From: Acidobacteriota bacterium
Lineage (GTDB): Bacteria > Acidobacteriota > UBA6911 > JACQTF01
DNA: 51,026 nucleotides
Direction: 5' to 3'
Assembly: GCA_016210925.1 (NCBI GenBank)
Contig: JACQTF010000031.1
Coordinates: 1-51,026, forward strand
The position numbers and the translations under genes were made by a program. The notes under the pieces are model-generated. The model was given only the letters and a program-made list of their open reading frames with translations. It made no database searches and was not told the origin of the DNA. Shown here in pieces: positions 15,429-23,433 of this stretch; the stretch's first letter is position 1; each line of letters begins with the position of its first letter.

Positions 15429-16848
15429 GTTCTTCGCGGCCGGGGTCCTGGCGCTTCTTCTGGCGGCGCCCGGACTGGCCCAGCGCTCCGGATCCCACCC
15501 CCGGTCCGATCCTGCCCTGGAATGGTTCAAGAAGGGCGAGGCTCTCATCGGAACCGACAAGGAAAATTCCGACGAACAGGCCGCCTATTTTCAAAAAGCG
15601 GCCCAGCTCAACCCGCAACTGTTTGAAGCCCACTACAACTTGGGGTTGATCCGCGCCCACCAGGACCGCAAGGAGGAAGCCATCGCTCACCTGCAGCGGG
15701 CCATCCAGTTGCGTCCGGAACACGAGGGCAGCCATTTTCTGCTCAGCTCGCTGTACCTTCAGCAGGAAAAGTACGCGGACTCCCTGACGGCGATTGAAAC
15801 CATCCTGAAGGGGCATCCCCGTAGCGCGCGGGCCCTGTTCCGGCGGGCTCTCCTCAAAGATCTTCAAGGTCAGGTGGCCGAGGCCGAGGAAGCTTATCGA
15901 GGGCTGCTGGAGGCGGAGCCGGGCCACGTGGAAGGGCACCTGAACCTGGGCCTGCTGCTGGCGCGAACGGACAAGCCGGAAGCGGCGGTGGGTGAGATGA
16001 AAAAGGCGGCGGAGCTGGACCCGCGCTTGTACCAGGCCCAACTTCAGGTGGGGAACGTCTTGATGGCGTTGAAGCGCTATCCCGAAGCCGAGGCCCACTA
16101 CCGGAAAGCAGCGGGCCTGGAGCCCCAGAAACCGGAAGTCCATTTTCGCCTGGGCGACGCCTCCCTTTACCAGGGGCGCTGGGAGGATGCCCTGGGCGCC
16201 TATCAAGCCGGACTGTTGCTCGATCCCAGCGACCGGGTTGCTCGCTTCCAGCTAGGGTTCGTCTACCGGAAGCTGGGGAAGAACGAGCTGGCGCTGAAGG
16301 AATTCGAGCTCGCGCTGGGCGGTGAACCGACACGGGACGCGGAGGCGCTGTCCCTGATGGGCGACATCCGTGCGGAGATGGGTCAGCCCGACGAGGCGAT
16401 GGATAGCTATCGAAAGGCGTTGGCCCTGGCGCCCGGGGATAAAGAGGTTCATTACAACCTCGGGACGTTGTTGGCGAAGCAGGAACGATGGGAGGAAGCT
16501 GTCGTGGAACTGCAAAGATCCCTGCAGGCGGATCCTGCTTTTGGGGCGGCCTATTTCAACCTGGGAACGGTGTACGAAAAGCAGCAAAAGGACGTCCTGG
16601 CGGTGGATGCCTACGAAAAGTCCATTGAAGCGGGGCTGCAGGACTCACAGTCTCACTTCCGTCTCATGCTGCTCTACGCCAGAGCGGGAGAGAAAGACAA
16701 GTCCCTGGATCACTTGGAAGAGGCCTTGAAGAAAGACCGTGAGAAGTACCTTCCGATCTTGCGAGAAGAACTCAAGAATGTTCGGTCCGATCTGGACAGC
16801 ATTCGGTACACCGAACGTTTCGCCCGCCTCTTGTCCAGTCACCCGTAA
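15406..16848 (+). CDS. Secreted tetratricopeptide-repeat protein
   Basis: A 480-residue protein with an N-terminal signal peptide (basic MCRQR, hydrophobic FFAAGVLALLLAAPGLA, cut near AQR). About eleven TPR units follow from residue 35 to 460. Typical repeats are FEAHYNLGLIRAHQDRKEEA, VEGHLNLGLLLARTDKPEAA, KEVHYNLGTLLAKQERWEEA and GAAYFNLGTVYEKQQKDVLA. TPR superhelices bind partner proteins, and periplasmic ones often serve in assembly or outer-membrane complexes; no enzymatic domain is present. It starts inside the end of the kinase gene (ATG 15406, 23-nt overlap), so it is translationally coupled to it, though a link in function is unclear. Confidence 0.88.
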   Translation: MCRQRAFEFFAAGVLALLLAAPGLAQRSGSHPRSDPALEWFKKGEALIGTDKENSDEQAAYFQKAAQLNPQLFEAHYNLGLIRAHQDRKEEAIAHLQRAIQLRPEHEGSHFLLSSLYLQQEKYADSLTAIETILKGHPRSARALFRRALLKDLQGQVAEAEEAYRGLLEAEPGHVEGHLNLGLLLARTDKPEAAVGEMKKAAELDPRLYQAQLQVGNVLMALKRYPEAEAHYRKAAGLEPQKPEVHFRLGDASLYQGRWEDALGAYQAGLLLDPSDRVARFQLGFVYRKLGKNELALKEFELALGGEPTRDAEALSLMGDIRAEMGQPDEAMDSYRKALALAPGDKEVHYNLGTLLAKQERWEEAVVELQRSLQADPAFGAAYFNLGTVYEKQQKDVLAVDAYEKSIEAGLQDSQSHFRLMLLYARAGEKDKSLDHLEEALKKDREKYLPILREELKNVRSDLDSIRYTERFARLLSSHP

Positions 16849-16849
16849 A

Positions 16850-16882
16850 GGACTGGAAGGCTGGAAGACTGGAAGACTGTCC
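16850..16882. repeat. CTGGAAGA 8-bp tandem repeat
   Basis: GGACTGGAAGGCTGGAAGACTGGAAGACTGTCC contains three to four CTGGAAGA-type units in tandem, bounded by GGAC and GTCC. It fills the gap between two convergent genes (stops at 16848 and 16891). The same unit appears at 39.3 kb. Confidence 0.75.
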
Positions 16883-16890
16883 TCGCCGCT

Positions 16891-17472
16891 TTAGACGGAA
16901 GGGGGCGTTGAAGCGTAAACGACTTCCACGGTAACGTGCCCCTGGTTCCGGAAATTGTGGGGTACGCCGTTGCGGCAGCGGAAACACTCACCTTCCTTGG
17001 CCTTATATTCCTTGCCCTCCACGATCAGCGTCAGGGTTCCCTTGATGACGTAACCCAACATCTCGCCCACGGGCAGCCGCGTGCCCTGCTCGGACAGCAA
17101 CCCTGACTTCGGCTTGATCCGCATGAGCCCGAATTCCATCAGGGAATCCGGCTCTGTGGAGCAGAGGATCTCGATGCACGCGTTTCCGTCGTCGCTGGGA
17201 AAGGGCATGCGATCTTTTTTTGTGAAAATATGTCGCTGCTCCGGTTCCTCCTGTTGTCCGAGCAAGTCGTTGAGCAGAACGCGGTAGACCTGGCTCAAGC
17301 GCGTGAGGGTGTAAATGCCCGGGGTACGGTTCTCATTTTCGATCATGCAGAGAGCGGATTTGCTGACGCCCGCCAGCTTGGACACGTACGCCAGGGTGAA
17401 GTTTCTCTTCTCCCGAAGTTGCTTGAGACGTTTTCCGATATCTTCCAGTCGTTGCGGGGAACTGTCCGGCAT
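16891..17472 (-). CDS. XRE-family regulator with C-terminal cupin domain
   Basis: A 193-residue transcription factor. Residues 11-66 form an HTH_3/XRE helix-turn-helix (IGKRLKQLREKRNFTLAYVSKLAGVSKSALCMIENENRTP), here pointing to the recognition helix SKSALCMIE; residues about 110-185 form a cupin_2 beta barrel with the patterns LPVGEMLGYVIKGTLTLIVEG and GECFRCRNGVPHNF. The cupin probably senses a small molecule. Such HTH-cupin proteins often regulate amino-acid, polyamine or redox genes; the target is unknown. On the minus strand it has GAGGAA 4-5 nt upstream of the ATG. It faces the TPR gene across a tandem repeat and lies downstream of the acyltransferase pair, separated by 108 nt of AT-rich DNA holding a possible promoter. 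Confidence 0.92.
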   Translation of the reverse strand: MPDSSPQRLEDIGKRLKQLREKRNFTLAYVSKLAGVSKSALCMIENENRTPGIYTLTRLSQVYRVLLNDLLGQQEEPEQRHIFTKKDRMPFPSDDGNACIEILCSTEPDSLMEFGLMRIKPKSGLLSEQGTRLPVGEMLGYVIKGTLTLIVEGKEYKAKEGECFRCRNGVPHNFRNQGHVTVEVVYASTPPSV

Positions 17473-17493
17473 AATTCCTCGGAGAGGCTGTTA

Positions 17494-17522
17494 TGTGTAT
17501 CACAAGAGAAAAATGAATTCAA
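17494..17522 (-). promoter_or_regulatory. Possible promoter for the XRE-cupin gene
   Basis: On the minus strand TTGAAT (17522-17517), a 17-nt spacer and TACACA (17499-17494) lie about 22 nt before the start codon, within an AT-rich stretch (17473-17580) that differs sharply from the GC-rich surroundings. The -10 match is weak. Confidence 0.3.
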
Positions 17523-17580
17523 GAACCAAAAATGAAAATTTTGAAAATGAAGGTGCGTAAATTTTTTTTATCGTTCGCAC

Positions 17581-18510
17581 TCAATACACCGGGTCGGGAT
17601 CTTCTGGTGGACGAGTTTTCCACCGCCGGTGTCCCCACAGCCAGCACTCGGGATGCTGGCGGATGATTTCTTCCAGAATGCGGGTGAAACGGGCTGTGTT
17701 CTCCACCACGTCGCGTTCCTTGTGGCCGCTCCGCACCAGGGGAACCTCCGGTTGAACGACGATCCGATACTGCTCCCGATCTGGCTCCTTCAGGATATAG
17801 GCGGGGATCACGGCGGCGCCGGTGCGGAGGGCCAGGCGGGTCAGTCCGGTGGTGGTGCAGGCAGACCGGCCGAAAAAAGGCACGAAGACTCCTTCGTTCG
17901 GGGTGCTGTTCTGGTCCACCAGGAATCCTACCGCTTCTCCCCGTTGGAGCGCCGCCAGAATTTTCTTCAGCGAGTCTCTCTTGGGAATGGTGACATTTCC
18001 CGACAGGCAGCGCCTGCGGTCCAGGAAGCGATCCAGATAGGCGTTGTCCAGGGGCCGCACGACAAAGCTCAAGGGATATCCGTGGAGCGCGTGGGCGAAG
18101 GGCATCAGCTCCCAGGGCCCGATGTGGCCGGTGAGAACCAGAATACCTCGCCCCTCCCGCATGGGGCGCAGGATATTCTCCAGGCCCTGATGGTCGTCGT
18201 AGAGGACGTGCTGGCCGATGTTGGACGGTCGCAGCCGAGGAAACCGGCTGACCTCCACGACCAGCCTTCCCATGTTTCGGAACGAACAGCGCGCCACCTT
18301 CCGGCGGCGCCGGCGGTCCCAGTGGGGGAACGCCAGTTCCAGGTTTCGGAGGGCCACGCGGCGGTGGCGGGCATCCAGGAAGAATACCACGTCTGAGATC
18401 CCGTGGGCCACGGCCAGTGCCCAGGGGTGCGAGAGCAGACCCAGGAAGGCCACCACCCACCGGACGGTCATGTAGCCGAGAAAATCCACGAGCTGTTTAC
18501 GGAACGTCAT
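17581..18510 (-). CDS. LpxL/HtrB-like lysophospholipid acyltransferase, copy 1
   Basis: A 309-residue membrane-bound acyltransferase of the lipid A biosynthesis LpxL/LpxM family. An N-terminal hydrophobic segment (about 12-35) anchors it. The catalytic HxxxxE is His129-Glu134 (GHIGPWEL). Further family features are RNLELAFPH, FRNMGRLVVEVSRFPRL, VGFLVDQNSTPNEGVFVPFFG and the C-terminal WLWGHRRWKTRPPED. It would transfer a secondary acyl chain to lipid A or a phospholipid acceptor in the inner membrane. It is paired with a paralogue whose gene overlaps its start by 14 nt, and both end in the same R-R-W-(K/R)-(T/S)-R-PPED-P tail, so the pair arose by tandem duplication. Confidence 0.92.
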   Translation of the reverse strand: MTFRKQLVDFLGYMTVRWVVAFLGLLSHPWALAVAHGISDVVFFLDARHRRVALRNLELAFPHWDRRRRRKVARCSFRNMGRLVVEVSRFPRLRPSNIGQHVLYDDHQGLENILRPMREGRGILVLTGHIGPWELMPFAHALHGYPLSFVVRPLDNAYLDRFLDRRRCLSGNVTIPKRDSLKKILAALQRGEAVGFLVDQNSTPNEGVFVPFFGRSACTTTGLTRLALRTGAAVIPAYILKEPDREQYRIVVQPEVPLVRSGHKERDVVENTARFTRILEEIIRQHPECWLWGHRRWKTRPPEDPDPVY

Positions 18511-19417
18511 AGAGCGGAGCCGGGTCTTCAGGAGGCCGGGATCTCCAACGGCGGTGCACCCAGAGCCACTGTTCCGGATACTGGCGGATGACGGATTCCA
18601 TCTCGGTGGCGAAACGCTGCGTGTTGATCAACACATCGCGAGAGCGGTCCTCGGTCTCCACCAATTCCAGGGCGGCGTGCAACCGAATGCGGTAGTGATC
18701 GCGGTTTCCTTCCCTCACCAGGAAGACGGGTATCACGGCGGCACCTGTCCTTCGCGCCAGGATCGCCACGCTGGAGGACATGGTGGCCCGCTTCCCGAAA
18801 AAATGGACGAAGACCCCTTCCGAAGGGCTCACGTTTTGATCCACCATCATGGAGACGGCCCCTCCGCTGTGCAATCGGGTGAGGATGCTCCGGGCGGAAC
18901 GTTGCTTGGTCACGCCCCGGTTGCCGCATCCGGTGCGGTATCGGGTCAATAACTCCTCCAGGCGACGGTTCCTCAGGGGATTGTTCACGAACAGCAGCGG
19001 ATAACCGTACAGGGACAGGGCATAGGCCAGCAGCTCCCAACATCCGAAGTGGGCCGTCAGATACATGACGCCCCGGCCTGCTGCCAGCGCCCGCTTCAGG
19101 TTCTCCTCTCCATACTGGGGATCGTAGCTGACGAGAGAGGCGATGTTGCCCGGGTGCAGCCGAGGAAAACGCGAGACCTCCACGACCAGGCGTCCCAGAG
19201 TCCGGTAGCTTTTCACGGCGATCCTCCGCCGCTGCTCCGGAGACAGGTCCGGAAACGCAATGTTCAGGTTGGTGTCCGCGATGCGGCGGTGTCTCCCGTC
19301 CAGGCGGAAATAAAGTGCGGCTGCCGATTCCGCGACCCGCAGAGCTGCGTTTCTGGGCAGGAGCCCCAAGGCCCGGAGCAGCACGGCGATCACCAGGTAC
19401 ATGATATAATTTTTCAT
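18497..19417 (-). CDS. LpxL/HtrB-like lysophospholipid acyltransferase, copy 2
   Basis: A 306-residue paralogue of the downstream acyltransferase. Its catalytic HxxxxE is His123-Glu128 (AHFGCWEL), with TNLNIAFPDLSPEQRRRIA, YRTLGRLVVEVSRFPRL, VSMMVDQNVSPSEGVFVHFFG and the tail WLWVHRRWRSRPPEDP. The identical GRLVVEVSRFPRL stretch in both copies marks common descent, while the acceptor-loop residues differ, suggesting that each adds a different acyl chain. An N-terminal membrane helix (about 3-20) is visible. It is the promoter-proximal gene; the downstream copy begins 14 nt inside its end, so the two are coupled. It is divergent from the gene at 19490, with a short dyad between. Confidence 0.92.
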   Translation of the reverse strand: MKNYIMYLVIAVLLRALGLLPRNAALRVAESAAALYFRLDGRHRRIADTNLNIAFPDLSPEQRRRIAVKSYRTLGRLVVEVSRFPRLHPGNIASLVSYDPQYGEENLKRALAAGRGVMYLTAHFGCWELLAYALSLYGYPLLFVNNPLRNRRLEELLTRYRTGCGNRGVTKQRSARSILTRLHSGGAVSMMVDQNVSPSEGVFVHFFGKRATMSSSVAILARRTGAAVIPVFLVREGNRDHYRIRLHAALELVETEDRSRDVLINTQRFATEMESVIRQYPEQWLWVHRRWRSRPPEDPAPLYDVP

Positions 19418-19429
19418 GCGACTCTTAGA

Positions 19430-19474
19430 GCGGGAGCCAGGAACTCCCGCAAGCGCGAACCACAGAAAGATAAT
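19430..19474 (+). promoter_or_regulatory. Divergent intergenic dyad and -10-like element
   Basis: GCGGGAG (19430-19436) and CTCCCGC (19444-19450) form a perfect 7-bp dyad in the 72-bp gap between divergent starts at 19417 and 19490. GATAAT (19469-19474) follows, placed to start a transcript a few bases before ATG 19490. No -35 is evident. The dyad could be an operator serving both directions. Confidence 0.4.
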
Positions 19475-19489
19475 TCGTCACTCTAGCAC

Positions 19490-20158
19490 ATGCGCGCAAA
19501 ATTCTGCCACAGCTTCGGTGTGGTCTGTGTGGTCTTTCTAGCGTGCCTGGTGCCCCTGGCAGCGTACAAGATCCGCCGGGTGGAGATCCAGGACCCGCAG
19601 GCGTATCCCTCACACCAGGTGAACGACCGGGTGGCAGTGGCGGCAGATCCGTATCTGACCGACGAGCGAAGCCGTCTGGCATTTGATGTGAAGCACATGA
19701 ACTCCCGGGGCCTGCTACCCATCAACGTGATCATCGACAACCAGACGGAGCGTGCCGTGCTGGTCAACGGGTTGCGGGCCGAGATTCTCGAGAAGCGAGG
19801 CGCCCGGCATGAGTCTGTCAGCTTGAGAGACGTGATGACCCGGGTCTTCGGGAAAGATGGGGAGATGGTTCCTGTTCCAGGGCCGTTCCCCGGGGGTTCA
19901 CGAAGTTCGCGCGTCTCGAGGGAGGCGTCGGAGGATTTCCGCAGCAAGTTCCTGGGCGAAAAGATCGTCGCGCCCGGTGCCCGAGTTTTTGGGTTCTTGT
20001 TCTTCCGGATCCTTGACCCCAGGGTGCTCCAGGGAGCGCGGATCTACCTTCCTGAGGTCCGGATTTATCCCAGCGGGGAGGAGTTGATGTTTTATGAATT
20101 TGACCTGACCCCGGCCTGGGAATATTATGTCAAGGGTAAACCGGGCAAGGGGAACTGA
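19490..20158 (+). CDS. Exported protein of unknown function
   Basis: A 222-residue protein with a clear signal peptide (MRAKFCHSFGVVCVVFLACLV...) and likely cleavage after residue 24-26. The mature part is predicted beta-rich and has no motif I recognise. A notable stretch is INVIIDNQTERAVLVNGLRAEIL, which resembles the immunoglobulin-like beta strands seen in accessory periplasmic or lipoprotein domains, and FFRILDPRVLQGARIYLPEV near the C-terminus. There is no lipobox. No ribosome-binding site precedes the ATG, whose predicted transcript would be nearly leaderless. It is followed by a small soluble protein in the same direction. Function unknown. Confidence 0.75.
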   Translation: MRAKFCHSFGVVCVVFLACLVPLAAYKIRRVEIQDPQAYPSHQVNDRVAVAADPYLTDERSRLAFDVKHMNSRGLLPINVIIDNQTERAVLVNGLRAEILEKRGARHESVSLRDVMTRVFGKDGEMVPVPGPFPGGSRSSRVSREASEDFRSKFLGEKIVAPGARVFGFLFFRILDPRVLQGARIYLPEVRIYPSGEELMFYEFDLTPAWEYYVKGKPGKGN

Positions 20159-20185
20159 AGTTCTGGTGTGGCGCAGGAGTTCCGC

Positions 20186-20530
20186 ATGAAGAAATTGTGG
20201 GAGAGTCGAGGCTATCGCACGCAGTTCCGACGGCTGCTCCAGTTGAGGACCCCGGAAGAGGCAGAGAGTACCCTCCGCCGCCTGGACGCCTTGTACCGCC
20301 GATTCAAGCAACAGCAGGACTTTCAGGGCATGCGCTGCTGCCAGCTCATCGCCCGAGAAGGACAGGACCGTGCCCGGCGGATCGCTAAAAACCGTGCCGT
20401 GTCACCCGCCAAGCGGGCCGAGAAGGCCGAGATCGCCGGATGGTTCGAGCTGTGGCTGAAAGGGCCTGCCTTGTTCCTGGATTGGCTGGAGGTCCGGAAA
20501 AAGTCCGGCGGTTCCGCCCGCACCGTGTAG
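20186..20530 (+). CDS. Small basic protein of unknown function
   Basis: A 114-residue, strongly basic, mostly helical protein. Repeated charged helices such as EEAESTLRRLDALYRRFKQQ and REGQDRARRIAKNRAVS dominate, and it ends in a more hydrophobic ELWLKGPALFLDWLEV. No domain is recognised. The ATG at 20186 is preceded by AGGAG at about 7 nt spacing, which favours it over GTG 20168. The 27-nt gap after the exported protein suggests cotranscription. A nucleic-acid-binding or structural role is only a guess based on charge. Confidence 0.65.
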   Translation: MKKLWESRGYRTQFRRLLQLRTPEEAESTLRRLDALYRRFKQQQDFQGMRCCQLIAREGQDRARRIAKNRAVSPAKRAEKAEIAGWFELWLKGPALFLDWLEVRKKSGGSARTV

Positions 20531-20592
20531 ATTCCTGATCCGTACCTCCTGCGAATGGTGTTCATGGGCTACGCGATGTTTGTCACCCTTGC

Positions 20593-20865
20593 TCCGGCCT
20601 TGATTATCAGATCAAGCACCACCTGTTTCCCGGATTCAGCCATGTGTACTATCCACGGATGAGCCCCCTGGTCGAGGAGTTCTGCAGGACGCACGGATAT
20701 CCCTACCGCAGACTTTGCTGGGGAGAAGCGGTCGTGGAAGCTTTCCTCGCGTTCCGCACTCCGAAAAGGGTTGAGCAGCGACTGGCCGCCTTGAGGCTTC
20801 GGTGGGACCCCGATCCGTCGATGAGCCAGCCGTGTCCCCATTTCGGGAAGATTCCATTAGGCTGA
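20593..20865 (+). pseudogene. Fatty-acid desaturase, C-terminal remnant
   Basis: The frame ending at TGA 20863-20865 reads SGLDYQIKHHLFPGFSHVYY, then PRMSPLVEEFCRTHGYPYRR. This is the third histidine box (QxxHH) and following segment of membrane fatty-acid desaturases, whose usual form is GGLNYQIEHHLFP...YP.ISP.V...C...G.PY. The first two His boxes and all transmembrane helices, about 250 residues, are missing upstream, where an unrelated small gene ends at 20530. Another frame overlaps the start of the remnant, so a frameshift or deletion has occurred there. It cannot encode an active desaturase. Confidence 0.82.
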
Positions 20866-21081
20866 GGACCTTGGCTGGTCTCGGCGCAAGTCTTGGGGAG
20901 CGACCCTCACCTTCCGAGTGATCTTGTTCCTGGCGAACGAAGCGAGCCAGGGGCGCAGCCCATTGGCAGAAACGTTATCCTGAGTCACCAACGGCCACGC
21001 CCTATCGACGGATCGGGGTGGGACGGCGCGGGCACGCTGCGCGGTGAAACGGTGGCCGAATCCGGGCAGGTCTGATCGTCG
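20866..21081. other. Gap with no recognisable feature
   Basis: About 215 bp between the desaturase remnant and the convergent phosphoesterase gene. I see no coding sequence, terminator hairpin with T run or repeat here. It may be further decayed desaturase-neighbourhood DNA. Confidence 0.4.
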
Positions 21082-21813
21082 TCAGTATCCCACCGCCAAG
21101 CGGTCAGCCAGGAAGGCGGGGAGGTTGGCGCGGCGGATCTTTGCCTGGGCGTTTTCCAGCGGGTACTCCAGCCGGTGAAACTCCATGACCTGCTGGCCGG
21201 TATCCAGCACGCCGAAGGCGGTGCGAGGATTTCCATCCCGGGGCTGTCCCACCGAGCCAGGATTGATCAGATATTTCGTCCCCTCGAGGTCCAGGTGGAT
21301 GACTGCGGAATCGGAGGGCAGTTGGTAGGTCAGGTTTCCGTTCTTTAGCTCAAACACCACGGGGATGTGACTGTGCCCGAAGAGACAGATGGGGGTATCG
21401 AAGAAGCGGAAATTATGCAATGCGACGGGCTCGCTCAGGATGTAATCGTCCTCATCCCGGGGAGAGCCGTGGGAGATGCTGAAGGCGGGCTCCACCTGCA
21501 GCGGCCCCTGGGGCAGGTGGCTGAGGTAATCCCGGTTTTCCTGCGTGAGCTGGTCGCGGGTCCAGAAGGCAGCAGACCGGGCGTGGAAGACGAACTCCTC
21601 GCCCTGGTCCAGGCCACAGGCGACTTTGTCGTGGTTGCCGCGCACCGTCGCGACCGGATCCATCTTTCGCAACAGGTCTACCACTTCATTGGGGTTGGCG
21701 CCGTACCCCACCAGGTCTCCCAGGCACACGGAGCGGTCGTACGCGCGGTACTCGAGGATGGTTTCCAGCGCTTCCAGATTGGAATGGATGTCCGAAAGGA
21801 TCAGATAACGCAT
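21082..21813 (-). CDS. Calcineurin-like metallophosphoesterase (YfcE/MJ0936-like)
   Basis: A 243-residue two-metal phosphoesterase. All five blocks are present: DIHSNLEAL (DxH), CLGDLVGYGANP (GD), VRGNHDKVA (GNHD), SISHGSPRD (H) and LFGHSHIPVVFEL (GHxH). The short core with RYLILSDIHSN at the N-terminus and LINPGSVGQPRDGNPR near residue 190 fits the YfcE/MJ0936 group of phosphodiesterases, whose physiological substrates are mostly unknown; the length is slightly above YfcE itself. It is a single-gene unit on the minus strand, divergent from the CoA-transferase operon across a 139-bp gap that contains the operon's promoter. Confidence 0.92.
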   Translation of the reverse strand: MRYLILSDIHSNLEALETILEYRAYDRSVCLGDLVGYGANPNEVVDLLRKMDPVATVRGNHDKVACGLDQGEEFVFHARSAAFWTRDQLTQENRDYLSHLPQGPLQVEPAFSISHGSPRDEDDYILSEPVALHNFRFFDTPICLFGHSHIPVVFELKNGNLTYQLPSDSAVIHLDLEGTKYLINPGSVGQPRDGNPRTAFGVLDTGQQVMEFHRLEYPLENAQAKIRRANLPAFLADRLAVGY

Positions 21814-21825
21814 CCGGGAATACCC

Positions 21826-21854
21826 TTGCCGGTCCCCTGACCCTCCACTATAAT
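21826..21854 (+). promoter_or_regulatory. Sigma70-type promoter for the CoA-transferase operon
   Basis: TTGCCG (21826-21831), a 17-nt spacer and a perfect TATAAT (21849-21854). It points toward the gene at 21953, giving a leader of about 90 nt. This is the best -10 match in the window. Confidence 0.65.
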
Positions 21855-21952
21855 CTCGAACTGCTCTGGTGTGCGCCGCAGCGCGAGGGGGACAACCAAC
21901 ATCTTAGCACAGCCCGCCGGAAGTCTCATGCAGAAAGGCAGGAGGGGTGGAA

Positions 21953-22651
21953 ATGAATAAAGTCGTTGCCAGCGCCTTGGAAGCCATCCGGGATATCGAG
22001 GAAGGCTCCACCCTCATGATGGGCGGCTTCGGCTTGTGCGGCATTCCCGAGAACCTGATCGCAGCCCTGCGGGAGAAGGGCACCCGCAACCTGACCGTGA
22101 TCAGCAACAACGCTGGCGTGGATGATTTCGGAATCGGCATCCTGCTCCAGACCCGGCAGGTGAAGAAGATGATCTCCACCTATGTGGGAGAGAACAAGTT
22201 GTTCGAGAAGCTGGCGCTGAGCGGCGAGCTGGAGGTGGAGCTGGTGCCTCAGGGGACATTTGCTGAGCGAATCCGCGCAGCAGGGGTGGGGATCGGGGGT
22301 TTTTATACCCCGACGGGCTTCGGCACCGTGGTGGCTGAAGGAAAGGAGACCCGGGTCCTGAACGGCCGGCCCTACGTGCTGGAACAGCCCCTGCGTGCTG
22401 ACTTCGCCCTGGTGAAGGCCTGGCGGGGTGACGGCTGGGGGAACCTGGTGTATCGAAAGACGGCGCGAAATTTCAACCCGCTGATGGCCATGGCGGCCCG
22501 GACCACCATCGCCGAGGTGGAGGAACTGGTGGAGCTCGGTCGGCTGAACCCCGATGAGGTGCATACGCCGGGCATCTTCGTCCAGCGCGTTTTCCAGGGC
22601 GCGGGCTACGAGAAGCGCATCGAGCGACGGACGGTGAGGAGACGAGGGTAG
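21953..22651 (+). CDS. scoA: 3-oxoacid CoA-transferase, subunit A
   Basis: A 232-residue alpha subunit of a class I CoA transferase (succinyl-CoA:acetoacetate or butyrate-acetoacetate type). Blocks are STLMMGGFGLCGIPENLI (the oxyanion/CoA loop), LTVISNNAGVDDFGIGIL, ELEVELVPQGTFAERIRA, GVGIGGFYTPTGFGTVV and VYRKTARNFNPLMAMAA. ATG 21953 has AGGAGGG 7 nt upstream; GTG 21947 lies inside the Shine-Dalgarno region. Subunit B starts 3 nt after its stop and a thiolase follows, so the product pair likely activates acetoacetate or branched 3-oxoacids for thiolytic cleavage to acetyl-CoA. The reverse direction in fermentation is also possible. Confidence 0.94.
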   Translation: MNKVVASALEAIRDIEEGSTLMMGGFGLCGIPENLIAALREKGTRNLTVISNNAGVDDFGIGILLQTRQVKKMISTYVGENKLFEKLALSGELEVELVPQGTFAERIRAAGVGIGGFYTPTGFGTVVAEGKETRVLNGRPYVLEQPLRADFALVKAWRGDGWGNLVYRKTARNFNPLMAMAARTTIAEVEELVELGRLNPDEVHTPGIFVQRVFQGAGYEKRIERRTVRRRG

Positions 22652-22654
22652 TCC

Positions 22655-23311
22655 ATGGATCCCAAGGAGATCATTATCCGGAGGGTGGCGCGGGAGCTGA
22701 AAGACGGCCTCTACGTTAACCTGGGAATCGGCATGCCGACCCTGGTGTCGAACTACATCCCTGCTGGAATGGATGTGATCCTCCACTCGGAGAACGGTCT
22801 CCTGGGGATCGGGCCGTTTCCCTATGAAGGGGAAGAGGACCCGGACTTGATCAACGCAGGCAAGGAAACGGTGACCGAGCTGGCGGGGTCTTCCTACTTC
22901 GACTCGGCGATCTCGTTTGGAATGGTTCGGGGCGGCCACGTGGACCTGACTGTCCTGGGAGGCATGGAGGTATCCGAGAAGGGCGACCTGGCCAACTGGA
23001 TGATCCCCGGCAAAATGGTGAAAGGAATGGGGGGCGCCATGGACCTGGTGGCGGGCGCCAGGCGCGTCATTGTGGCCATGACCCACACGGCCAAGGAGGG
23101 CGAGCCAAAGATTCTGAGACGATGTCGCCTGCCACTGACCGGTGCGGGGGTGGTGGATACCATCGTCACCGAGCTGGCGGTGATAGACGTTATCGACGCA
23201 GGGCTCGTGCTCCGGGAACGAGCGGCCGGGGTCTCCGTGTCGGATGTGCAGGAGAAGACCGAGCCCCGGCTCATCGTGGCCGGCGACCTGAGGACCATGG
23301 AGTTCGCGTGA
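22655..23311 (+). CDS. scoB: 3-oxoacid CoA-transferase, subunit B
   Basis: A 218-residue beta subunit. The catalytic glutamate is Glu46 in [15 protein letters not shown], which forms the glutamyl-CoA thioester. [18 protein letters not shown] precedes it, and [27 protein letters not shown] and [22 protein letters not shown] follow, all standard for the family. ATG 22655 is 3 nt after subunit A. The reading frame ends at 23311, followed by a 122-bp gap before the thiolase, in which no hairpin is evident; GGGAGG at 23421-23426 is the next ribosome-binding site. Confidence 0.95.
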   Translation: MDPKEIIIRRVARELKDGLYVNLGIGMPTLVSNYIPAGMDVILHSENGLLGIGPFPYEGEEDPDLINAGKETVTELAGSSYFDSAISFGMVRGGHVDLTVLGGMEVSEKGDLANWMIPGKMVKGMGGAMDLVAGARRVIVAMTHTAKEGEPKILRRCRLPLTGAGVVDTIVTELAVIDVIDAGLVLRERAAGVSVSDVQEKTEPRLIVAGDLRTMEFA

Positions 23312-23433
23312 TCGGCGAGGCAAGCGGCGCCGTCCTGCCCGGGATCGTGTCACGCTTGCGAGGGAGCTCCGGGGTCGCCGAGCCACCATCGGCCTCGCGT
23401 GGGATTGTGAGAGAATAGAGAGGGAGGTTGAAC

